Source of the DNA: Lytechinus pictus
Lineage: Eukaryota > Echinodermata > Echinoidea > Temnopleuroida > Toxopneustidae
Direction: 5' to 3'
NCBI RefSeq assembly: GCF_037042905.1
Contig: NC_087257.1
Location: 26,535,501 to 26,599,500, forward strand
Length of the DNA stretch: 64,000 nt
Shown here: piece after piece, positions 10,559 to 21,423 of the stretch
Layout of the letters: each line of letters begins with the position of its first letter
Numbering within the stretch: the stretch's first letter is position 1
Position numbers and translations under genes: made by a program
Notes under the pieces: model-generated
The model's database searches: none
What the model was told of the DNA's origin: nothing
Seen by the model: the letters and a program-made list of their open reading frames with translations, nothing else

Positions 10559-10590
10559 CGATCTATCTATCTGTCTATTTATCTTCCATG
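10420..10590. repeat. (TATC)n / (TC)n simple repeat
   Basis: A broken TATC tetranucleotide array (ctatttatc..., atctatctatc...) with an embedded TC run. ORFs over it are artefacts of the repeat. Confidence 0.85.
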
Positions 10591-10599
10591 ATACTCCCC

Positions 10600-13500
10600 T
10601 AAAAGGAGTCAAACAGCTAGGGTATCTAATCTGGGTTTATAGAGCACTTTATGCTCGAAGAATTCTTCAAAATAATTTCTCAGAAACCTGCAAAAAAAAA
10701 GACTTTGTCTAGTTTTCCTTGAAACTAACCAGCATTGCCATTACTTTTATTTCTGAAAGAAATGGCTTTGATTATAAAAGAAAAAAGGAGCCATTCGTTA
10801 GGAGGTGAGGTTATATAGTCTTGGTTATGGTGAATTAGGCTTAGAACATGCTGTTGGATTTGATGTATATATCAAAGAATATAAGACTTTGTGTAAGAAA
10901 ATACAAGAATGCCTGGATGTGTGAAACTGCGAAGGTTTGTTTCAGATGATGTGAAATTGATGCTCTATGTTCATATGTTTCTAATTTTCATATATTTTTC
11001 TGTGACTTTCAATGGACCAATCATTCAGTATCCAATCGTCTTTTTTGTGTGCAAAACTGCTTCTATTTCCCCCCCCTATCGTAGACATGTATTCATCCTT
11101 GATTCATAGTGTAGATTGAAATAAAACATAGTTAACCATTCTCAATCGCCTTTAGTGTCAAAAAAAGGTTTTTAGATATCTTCTTGCCAGGTGGATTTGA
11201 ACTGCGTTCGCACTGTTATTTGTTTGAACGCAATCCTATCTTTGTATATATTGCAATGTATGATAATTTTTTTTAGAGGCTGCAATATACGGTTGCACAT
11301 TTTCCTTCTACGCACACGCTTTGCTGATTTTTGTTGGCGCAAGGAGTGATTTTTAAAATGCAGGATGGAAAATTGAGCAAAGATTTGTGTATTATTATAT
11401 GAAATTGCCTTTGATTAAGTTAAATGGAATATGTTTTTATTTAATTTGAAATTGTGTACCCCCGGTACATCAATATCCTGATTAATTATTGTCAAATTTG
11501 TGTCCATGTTTCCTAAAAATATTCACCTTTGAATCTATTTTACTTTTCCTTTCTGTGATATCAGGATTATTCTGATTCAATAATCCTTAAATTGATATTA
11601 TTGGAACGATATTCATCATTATATTTATCTCAAAGTTTGCACTTCCTGCTCATGTATAATATCCAGTGCTGATCGTTCTTGGTTGAAAGTAAAGAAAAAT
11701 AAATTTGCTAGATGAGGAACTAAGCTAGACCACTTATCACATACTCAAAATCTCCTACCTAGAACCTTATGAAAGTGATCAATCTTGCCTCATAGAAATG
11801 ACCATCTCACAACCCCTAAACTCTCAAACCTATGTTACTACAATGCATAGCAAGGATGCCTATAAGTGATATTTTTGTCAGTTTACTATTCTGGTTTTTA
11901 GGCAATTATTACTCATACAATTTTTCTCACTCATCTAGTCAAATTTAACAATACAAGATTTGTAAATCCAAAAGTTGGAAATTCATTATGTTTCTCATAA
12001 AACTATTTGAAGTTCATTCTTACACACAATGATATTAAAATATCCATATATTTTTATAGCGATCAGCGGACAGCACTGATTACTCAATGATTTTGAAGTA
12101 CAGTCTGTCAGGATCTGGCACAGGTTTGAGCATTGAACCTTTTATTGGGGGAGGGGGTATTGTGCCCCCCCCCCCCCACCAGTTCAGATGCAGAAAACAA
12201 TTTGATATTTCCTCTTGTAGCAATATTGATCAGCGATTATTCATTTCCGGCGATACACAAAGTTCATATACATGCGATTTGCCCATTTCGCTAAAGGGCA
12301 TATGAATATCATCAATGTAATTACTAAATTGTGTCATGTATGTGGTAGGATGTTCACACAAGTGAACACTGGTAGTAAACATGCGATAAATGTTTTGAAC
12401 ATTGAATTATGCCAATGTCGTGAACTTATTTACTTTTGGAGATATTCTTTGGCGTGAGTATATGGTGTAAATTGGAGAATTTGAGGGTATTTTTTCCTGC
12501 TAACATATACATATACCACTTGCTTTTGATGTTTATCCTTTGGTGATTAAAAAAATGATAAAGTTATATGTGGAAATATAGTTTGGTTAGAATGTCCTTT
12601 AGTGGGGTTGTATGTTTTTCGACATTGTACAAAATGATTTGTTTTTGTGGACGTGAACAAAAACAAAAGTTTAAATGCAAATAAGTTCCGACTTGAATTT
12701 GTACTTAAGTTTTACCTTAAAGGACTCATCACTGTACTATGATAATATGTTAGGTTTTTTTTTCAGGATTATGATATGCATTCAGTTTTCGGATGGTTTC
12801 TGTATGTTGTTTATTTTGGTGCCAATTTGCAGATTGGACTTTCTTATATGAAGTGCTGTACAATGGCTTCTCATTTTAGTCGTTGGAGCGCTGATCACCC
12901 AGATAGTGTTGTCAATTGCTGGGAAAATTTGTGAGATATGTCTTATGTTCCTTAAAAAACAAATCAATGTGAAGTAGCATGTTGGTGATGAATTTTACTT
13001 GATATTTAAACAAATAAGAAAGAATTGATTGAAAAATATAAACATGTAAGATATGTCATTTATTTTGTGATATGATAGCATGGACTATATATAGTTGTCA
13101 TGCACTAAATTGTAGTGCCTTAGACTCTGTCACAGTTTTGGAAATTTGTAGATTGCACATAGCTCACTTTCAGGTTAACATTGTCACCTTTTAATTATTA
13201 TTTTTTTACTACTTGCGTAGTATACACATGTACACAGGCAAGTACGCTTTATTGATATGTCTCTTTGATATAAGAAATTTGGTATTTGTTGATAATCTTT
13301 GTTTTTGAAAACAATGATAGAATAATGTGTTTTCCCCTTTTACCTGCTCATTCAGGCTTGGAAAAGATTTTTTGATGTAAATATGAATAGATTTGAGCTC
13401 TATGATTCCAGCAAGCAGGGCATTGGTTGTTTATTTTTCATGTACAGGTTGCGAGTTTGCGATTCATCCATTCATTCATTCACTTCAGCTGTACATAATT

Positions 13501-15685
13501 CAAATTGTATGTAACTAGGTGTACATATTGTAAACAAAACCCATCTTTCTTTTGCGAAAGCTATTTTACGCTGTTTTTTTTTTTTAGATACAAAGGTTTT
13601 GTGCAGTGTTAGAGAAGGAGAGAATGCAGTGGTATATTAACAATGTTTACCTTTTGTATATCTTCCCCATCATATTCAACTTATACTATGAAAGAAATAA
13701 TGATTTTTTTTATGCAAATTAGCAATGCACCTGAGTTGAGCTTTTTTTTCTGTTATGTACCAAATAGCAAGAACATGATGGGTATTATTCTCTTTTTGAC
13801 AAGATAATTGCATTTGTTTGATTTTTCTTCTTATCTCGTTCATGACCCATGTAATCTGTACAGGATTCTAGTCAAGATTATTTCTGTAATGCGTGTCGAT
13901 CAATATATCAGTATTTTTTTTAGTGTGTAGTTTTGTGTTGACCATGATTGGATGTTGATTATGTTTGTTTTTGTAATAATTGCTGTCGTTTTTATGTTTG
14001 ATGTTCATTGATGAGAAACACTAATTTTTCCCCTTTTTATTCTGTGATAGTGGCACCATAAGGACAGCCACTCCATCTATTAATTGTATTTGATTTCTTA
14101 ACTTAGATCCTTGATATTATATATTTATTTTTCAGTTTCAGAATGGGGGATGTAGATGAATACTTAACCCTCTGTTCGATTTAGTTGAAACTTTTGGCAA
14201 ATTATAGTGCCTAAAAATGTAATATGTTGCCTAGCCCAAAACATTAAATTTGAAGGAGTCTTGATTTGCATGTAGTGTATATTGTTATCATATATGCATT
14301 TTTTCCCCAATTAAGCGGGAAACAGGTATGAAAACATACATTTGAATCCTGTTTACATGTAAGTTTTTTTCAGATTGAATAATATTGATTATATTTGACA
14401 TTTGTTAGAACATTCAAATCTGTTAAAAGTATAATGAACATATTTTTGTTATTGATTGATTCTTTAAGAAAATTTTGATATGACAAGAAATCAGTTTTAG
14501 CATTTTTAAAATTCTTATTATTCATCCTAATATAGGAGGCCCTTCATACACTTATGGAATATAGTTATTGTATGTCAGGATGGTTTATGAGAATATTCTA
14601 TCCTGAGACTTTTTTCCCATTCTATGCTAGAGAACTGGTTTTATACCAAATGGAAAACCCCAGCAAATTCTTCTTTAGACATTTCAGTCTTAAATTTTAC
14701 CCATTTGTATAAGATATTCATAATCTTTCACACAACGTGTGTTTTATTTTATTGGGATTTATCTTAGTTTTACAAAATCTTAATAGGGGCATTAATGAGC
14801 TTCTCTATCTGTAATTTACTGTGTGACATAACAGTACATATCTGTAAATACATAGATTTGTTCTTTAAATCAACTATTTGAACTCTCAGATATGACTTGA
14901 CGATATGTAAACACATACAATACAACTAAAGCCGTGTCAAAAAAAGACTAACCAATGTAAATAAGACCACTGACCTGTTGATTACACTGAATCAAATACG
15001 ACCATAAGTATGTTTTCACTTCACGACGTACTAAATAGTCAGTGACGCAGATATTGTAAAGATCTGTATGTGCGGCGCTCAAACAACTCTCCTGGCAGAC
15101 AGTTTTTGCAACTTCAATGCGCCATCGTACAAGTGTTGTGATTGATTGTTAGTTTCAGACAACTGACATAAACTCTACACTTCTAAGGGCGTAGATCTGG
15201 CCGATGCCTGTTGGTGATGTGATCCTATGATCATTCAGCTGGATGTTACCATGGCAATTTCATAAGATTTTTGTCGGCGTTTGTGTTTGCGAAAACTGCC
15301 TACTTAATAAACAAAAGAAAAGAAATCATTATGTAAACCTAGTCGGTGTGATTCATAATGGTCAAATTCACTTCTTTATTGTAACATACATATTTGTGTT
15401 TGTTTGTTCTCGCATTTCCCTTCCCCATTTATATAAACATGGTGTCATTTCTTTGCTTATTGATATAATACCTAAATACAAGTTTGAAATTCCATTATAA
15501 TCAAGAGTTGGATCAAAATTCAGGGATATCCCTCTGTGTTTTCAAGGTTTGTTTTACATGTTTGAGTATGTAAACATTGGCTAGAAGTGAGTGAAAAAAG
15601 TGCATAAATCGTTTTTGGGCAAGCCATGATCTAATGACGGGAAATAATCTCTTTAAAGCTCTTACATGATGATGTAATGTATTAA
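10600..15685. other. AT-rich intergenic DNA, no gene recognised
   Basis: This is a long AT-rich stretch with many poly-T runs and no ORF of convincing composition. At 12144-12178 there is a small G-run/C-run pair (gggggaggggg ... ccccccccccccc). A slightly less AT-rich patch at about 15000-15250 was not recognised. Confidence 0.5.
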
Positions 15686-15688
15686 GTG

Positions 15689-15890
15689 CTATATTATACA
15701 GATATTGCCTACCTAGAGTTTGAATATAACATTTCCTCTCCCCGACGGAGTTATATTTTCCCAAGGGATTATATTTTGCCCACAGCGCTGAGGGAAAATA
15801 TTATCCCGAGGGGAAAATATAGCTTCGGAGGGGAGTTGAAATGTTATTTATTAAAACGATAGACCAGGCAATATCTGCTATATTATATAG
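15689..15890. mobile_element. fold-back element (AGATATTGCC ... GGCAATATCT)
   Basis: The left arm tatattatacagatattgcc is mirrored by the right arm ggcaatatctgctatattata. The inner arms (aacatttc.ctcccc and ggggag.tgaaatgtt) also pair. The centre is built of paired ttttccc/gggaaaa blocks around 15780. It is non-coding. Confidence 0.65.
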
Positions 15891-17200
15891 TCTTTGTGGA
15901 TTCGCCATCAGAAATTGCATTCATCATCTGGCTCAAACCCGAAATTCTTGCTACAGCTCTGATCCATCTACGTCATAATAGATTTTTTTTAATACATCAA
16001 GCGCGTTCTTCATGCAATCGAAGCGTTAACACTAGCGTGTACATCAAATACTACCTGGTTACGCAACTTGTATGCAGCGAGTGACGTCACCTTAGTGAAT
16101 ATAACGCCCCAATTGACAATACAACGCAGTTATATTCAGAGGTGACGTCAAAACCCAGAATATAACAAATGCGATCCTCGCAGCTATGGTCACGTGATGG
16201 CGTATTGACCTGTCACTGATTCAAATCTACATAACCTATGTAATATATCTGTTTATTTGTTTCAAAATCTTATTAGGCTACAATTATTTCCACCCATAAT
16301 TAGAATAACATGTCCATATGTCAATCTGAAAGAAGCACAAACATTTACTTGTGTAGTGTTTTAAAAAATGACAATCAAACATTTGTTTAGGTATTGGAAT
16401 ATTAGGTCATCAACAACAATGAATATATATGTAAGCAAGTTGACTCCTGATACATAGTGATACATGTATGTGGCAACTTAAAATGGTAACAAACTTTCTC
16501 AGTTTCTGGAATCTCTCTGGTAATATTTTTTGTAGTATCATCCAAAATTGGGTTTGTCGTAGATTTCTGAATTATCCTGCATTATATGTATATAACTGCA
16601 GGCAACGTATCATTGATTCTCGTTCCAATAGACAACGTAGTTTTGACTAAATTTTCAAGAAATTGGTCGCAATTGTGTTTTTTATTTAAAAGAAACAAAC
16701 TTTTTTCATAGTAGCTGGTGACTAGAAATAAACTTCTCATATAAACATCAGCTAAAAAAAAAAATTTTAGAATAATGTTTGAGTCTTTGTATCTTTCTCT
16801 CCTCTTGTTACCAAGAGTGGGCACTAGTATATGAAATGTACAATTTTTTTAACCCGTTGACTACTGAAATCTGTTAGTCCCATACTCTTTGTACAGGGAT
16901 CACCAGGTTCCTGTAGCCAATTGGTTAATTCCCCAGTACTGTCTACTCAGATAGAAAGACTTTGTGATGAGAAAACAGGAAATTGAGAACAATAATAGTT
17001 GGGATTTTTTTTGTAATGGGGTGGGGATTGATGTATTTGAGGGGAAATGAAAATTATTATTTTGTTTTCAATCTTGCATTGTTAACTTGATTGTTTCAAT
17101 TTTATTAGCACAATCCTTGGACAAAAATAAAGGAACATTGATATAAATCAGTTTAGATTTAGGAATTGAGAATGATTAATTTTATTGTTTCCATGACATA
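15891..17200. other. intergenic stretch with two TGACGTCA sites
   Basis: Two perfect CRE palindromes, TGACGTCA, lie at about 16082-16089 and 16143-16150, each next to 'ttatattca' or 'gaatataac' text. The rest is AT-rich with no gene recognised. Whether the CREs are regulatory or part of an undescribed repeat cannot be told. Confidence 0.45.
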
Positions 17201-17373
17201 AGCCCCGGCGACAAGTGCTCCACTCTAAATTGCACACACTAATTGAGTGGCCAACTTCAACCCTGGGTTTAACACTATATCCTACCCTAAACTTAACATG
17301 AAACCCTATTTCAACCCTAACCCTAATCCTACATCTTCGACGAAATTAAGCCCGGAGCAATTGTCGCAGGAAC
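17201..17373. mobile_element. MITE with GCGACAA.TGCTCC termini
   Basis: The left end AGCCCCGGCGACAAGTGCTCC is mirrored by the right end, whose reverse complement reads GTTCCTGCGACAATTGCTCC. The inside includes short telomere-like 'aaccctaaccctaatcct' text. Confidence 0.6.
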
Positions 17374-18090
17374 AAATGATGTGTCACCATTATATATGAT
17401 ATTACCTTTAAAGCAAGATATAGTAAACAGCCAAATCTCTTCAGAATTTGACAGTTTTATGTTCCTTGTGTATTTGACAGAGATGCCCTTTTCCTTTCCA
17501 TTTTGTTTAATCTGTGTTAGGTTGCACCATGGAAACTATTTTATTATTAAGGTAATTTTAAAGTATACTCACGTAAATTGAATTTTACTTTGTGTAGATT
17601 TGGCATATGCCAGTGTTCATTTTTTTTAAATAAATAACCTTTAATCCAATGTCTTAGACTTTCACTTGAATAACATAAGATATTATTTCTATCACACTTT
17701 AGAATAATAACAAAAGTATTATGAAGATATCCAGATATTTGATTATCCTGGTGGAAGAAAAAAAAAATTAATCTTGTAATGTTTGTTTCTTGTGATTTCA
17801 AAACAGAATATATTATAAGAATAAACAGTTCAAAATTATATTTGATAAGAGTAAAATACTGGTAACTGAGTTGAGTTAATATTAGGTTTGAAAACAATGA
17901 ACTTTCTGGTTATGATAATGACATATTTATGTTCATTGTGCAGGTAACTACCCTACACATGCTCAACAATTAACTTTCTTTATCCTTGGTGAATAAATGC
18001 AGTGTTTGAAAAAGTGATTCTGTTTACATATGGTGTGCTTTTCATGTCTGCCTTATGGTTAGTAGCTGAGTTGGGGCATGTTTCACAAAG
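17374..18090. other. AT-rich intergenic stretch, nothing recognised
   Basis: Strongly AT-rich. The 116-codon minus-strand ORF at 17547-17897 is F/I/N/Y-rich with no motif and is judged random. Confidence 0.5.
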
Positions 18091-18346
18091 TATTAAGTGT
18101 GACTAAGGGGGGTTTTGCAAGAAAATATTTGCAATCAGTTGTAAATATTCTGTTGTAATTTCACAATTGATAGATCAATTTAAATGTAGCAAATCAGATT
18201 GCACTCCTTGTTCCGAGAAGCAGATAAGCAATCAATCGCAAATTTGTAATGAATTGCAAGACATGTGATTGATTTACGGACTGAAAATAGACTTGCAATT
18301 GATCGCAAGTTTCTTGCAACACCCCCTTACAGTCGCACTTAATTTT
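18091..18346. mobile_element. MITE with ATTAAGTG.GACT termini
   Basis: The left arm TATTAAGTGTGACTAAGGGG and the reverse-complemented right arm AAATTAAGTGCGACTGTAAG agree. They continue into GGGGGT.TTGCAAGAAA and a TTGCAAT.GA motif. The element is about 255 bp and non-coding. Confidence 0.7.
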
Positions 18347-18837
18347 CAGTTGTGTGTGGTATCTAACGCACCACCGCATTGGTCAAGTCATGCGCACAAG
18401 ATGTACACTACTGCATATCCATCAATCATATGTCTTAACAAGCATGTGTGCATTGGCATTTAAGCACGACTTATTCATGTTGAAACACCCCCACCCCTCT
18501 TAGGGGGGCCACTGTTATTACAAGTTAGACACAATGCTTATACATGAGGGCCCTAAACGAATAATCTTCCTCCGATCTCAGAGTACACTTAACAAGTCTT
18601 CTTTGCCTCAAAAATGTCATTTTCATAATACATAAAGGGATGAAGAGAAAACCCCTTTTTTGTTGATTTTTGACATTTTTGGACTACCCTCCACCTTATT
18701 TGTAATAAATAAAACATGAATAAATAAATAAATGATAAGTATCCTACTTACTCTTTATACTTAAAAAATAGATAAGCAAGTGCACACACAGTTACCAAGA
18801 ATGCATATAGCATAATTTATGTGGGATACAAGAGCAC

Positions 18838-18945
18838 TCTTGATTAAATGCCTTGCTCAGGGTATAAGTGCCGTGGCCGGGATTGAACCTTGGACTGTCG
18901 TGCATCAAGTCAGTCTCCTTAGACCACTCCACCACAGAACCTCCT
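18838..18945 (-). repeat. tRNA-derived SINE fragment, minus strand
   Basis: On the minus strand the A-box-like TGGTGGAGTGGTCTAAGGAG is followed by the B-box GGTTCAATCCC and then 'ggccacggcacttataccctgagcaaggc'. This is the usual layout of a SINE with a Ser/Leu-type tRNA head. Confidence 0.6.
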
Positions 18946-20660
18946 TTTGTGGTGTCCCATCTTCTTTAGTGGGGAAGGAGGATTAGACCATATGGGATGA
19001 GACAAGACCGAAAGGAGATAAAGAGTGTGTTGACCAATCACCAATTTACTGATGTGGAGATTGGTTACTTAGTGCCATCTAGGATATATTTTGTAGTATT
19101 TCAAAATTGGATTTATACATGTAAAACATATTCATTGGCCTGCTATCGTGACCAATGGCTAGTTTGCCATCGGCTTGACTAGATCCTAATTCATGTGGCA
19201 AATAGATCTATGTACATCCATGGACCTACAACCTTGTTTCATGGCCACAACTACAAATTGATCATCTTTCGAAGATAGAAAGGCGTTAATTCCTATTGCA
19301 TCAATGTCCTTTTTGCCCTCATAGTGTGATTTATTGGATTGAATTGTTCCATAGGTTTGAGGGATGAGTAGGTTTGAAAAGGTGTTGGGTTGTTGGTGGA
19401 AGGAGTGAGTGCAAGTTATTGAAAAGAAATCAATATTACTGAAGGCGAGAGGGTGAGTAGTTGAAAGAGTGGTCAGTTGTCCGTTGGGGTTTTGGAGGGG
19501 AGAGAATGGCCTGGGGGTGGGGGGTTCTCAAAGCTATTGCTGTGTACAAATTAAGCATAACCACTGGTAGTTGAAACCACGTTGAAACCACCCTAAATTG
19601 TTTTTAATATTAAATTTATACTCTTTTTCCCAGATTTACCCATCTCTTTGTTATGAATTCTACCCCACCATGTGCACCCTTCCTTGTCATGGAATCCTCT
19701 GTGTCACATGTACAATTTTTGAAAATTCAGACTTATGGTGGAAAAAAGAGACTTCAAATAACTTCAAACTTATGGAAAAAACTTTCAAATCCGACCACTG
19801 GAATTTCATCTAGATAAATATAGGCTTCAGACTCAATTAACAACCCTTATTATTGTTATCAAGGATTTTTAATTCATAAACTACACCTGATAACGTCTCA
19901 ATCTGTAAAACCACTGGGTTTTTTTCCATGTGCAGAGCAATATAGTTGAGTATGAGGGATGACTATGAAAAGGGTTGAGGGAGCCAGGTCAGGGGCCCAG
20001 TTTCATAAAACTTGTACAAATTAAAGCTGAGGAAATCATTCAATGTGATTGGCTGGTAGCAAACTCATAGTAGAAATTGTGATTTTTGGTTTAAATCATA
20101 ACAAGCCTTTATAACACAGGACAGGCTTTTTATTGAAAATATACAAGTAGCTTGGAATAGATGTAATATAGGATATAGGAGGTGGGTTAGGGAGGGGAGA
20201 ATTAAATCTGTTTGATACTGAGTAATCTAATTTGGATAAGATTTTCGTATAAAAGTTAGCATGCTCTATTTTGGTCTTTCTTGTGACATTATGCTATATC
20301 AGCTTTATATTCTTGACTGTGTATTGTTATATATTTTTTGAAGTGTGTTGAATTGTGATAATAATCTAGGCAGGCCAATGACCTTTATCCATCTTCCCCA
20401 CTCCTTACTTTTTCTTTCAAATTTTATACTGCAATATGTTCATCCTTCTTATATGTTATATTCATTTTCCTTTAGTGTTCATATTGATTATATTATGATC
20501 AATTTTTCAAAAAGATGTGAAAATTCATTTAAAATAACACTGTTCGAATCTATCTTAAAAAAATGATAAGTAAAATATTTCCTGACCTATTTTTAAAGAG
20601 GTGTGGACATCTAAACTCTAAATATAGATTTCCCAAATCTAGGCGTATGATCTTTTTTAT
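18946..20660. other. intergenic DNA, only repeat ends recognised
   Basis: No gene was recognised. A MITE-like end, GGGGCCCAGTTTCATAAAAC, starts at about 19992. Short phrases such as 'attagaccatatgggatgagac' at about 18982 resemble those in the hairpin at 61085-61475. Confidence 0.45.
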
Positions 20661-20689
20661 TATTATTTTTTTAATGGAAAGTGTAAGTG

Positions 20690-21231
20690 GGGTACACTGC
20701 TAGCACAGATCATGGAGCTAACAGTAACACAGTCCACAGTTTCGCTTTCCCTGTGCGAATGCATGACGAATGTGTTTTCAATACAGAGCAGTGCAGAGCC
20801 CTCTAGCGACAAGTGCCGAAACCATCGCTCCCATATAAGGCTAAAATAGGCGGAGTTTATGCACTCCACCGTAATATGTAGATCGTGGGAACCGCTAATC
20901 GCGTAAATGATTGGTCAAAAGATCCTTGTAAGTCATTTGCATAACAAATGGATCATCGTGTCTCTGCTGCCGTACACACGTGTGTGTCTCTTTTCTTCGC
21001 AGCTGTAGCGCTGTTGTTGCATGCACAAAGCAAACACACACAGTAAACACATGTACTGTCGCTGCGCTGCCTACATATACATGCTCGCTATCAGCTGTCA
21101 TGTGTCATCCTCGCATCTCGATCTGACTCTCTGCTTATTAAACAGATAAATTGTTCTGGAAACTCATAATACGTCAAATTCTTCATAAGAGATAATCAGA
21201 ATTCAGTGATTAGGCGTATTGGTATACCAAT
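20690..21231 (+). promoter_or_regulatory. probable promoter/5' region of the Rnd-like gene
   Basis: This stretch is less AT-rich and has more CpG than its surroundings. It contains a perfect serum-response CArG box, CCATATAAGG (20831-20840), and an inverted CCAAT box, ATTGG (20910-20914), all upstream of the first coding exon. A stop codon TAG at 21211-21213 is in frame with the ATG. The transcription start is not determined. The two overlapping minus-strand ORFs are not supported. Confidence 0.5.
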
Positions 21232-21423
21232 ATGTCATCTAGATCTCGATTTAGCTTTGATTTTGGTGACGGTTCGAGAAGGCCCCGTCAGAAGCTGACT
21301 CGCCAGCACTCCATGAGTGCCCTCACGGAGACTGTCCGGTGCAAAGCCGTCATGGTCGGCGAGCCGCAGTCGGGCAAAAGTGCTTTGATCAACACGTTTT
21401 TGGGAAAGGATCGCCTGATCGAG
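21232..21423 (+). CDS. Rnd-like GTPase exon 1 (start codon, P-loop)
   Basis: The ATG at 21232 has A at -3 and is the first Met after an in-frame TAG (21211). The exon encodes 64 residues. The N-terminal extension is rich in Arg and Ser (SSRSRFSF, GSRRPRQK) and leads into VRCKAVMVGEPQSGKSALIN. The donor is GAG|gtaggt at 21424, phase 0. Position 45 (Ras 12) is Pro; Lys49 and Ser50 of the nucleotide-binding loop are kept. Confidence 0.92.

Noticed and set aside
17290..17335. Telomere-like CCCTAA repeats
   Set aside because: Only a few degenerate units inside a MITE-like element, so not an interstitial telomere.
17547..17897. 116-codon minus-strand ORF
   Set aside because: Very F/I/N/Y-rich, as expected by chance in AT-rich DNA; no motif.
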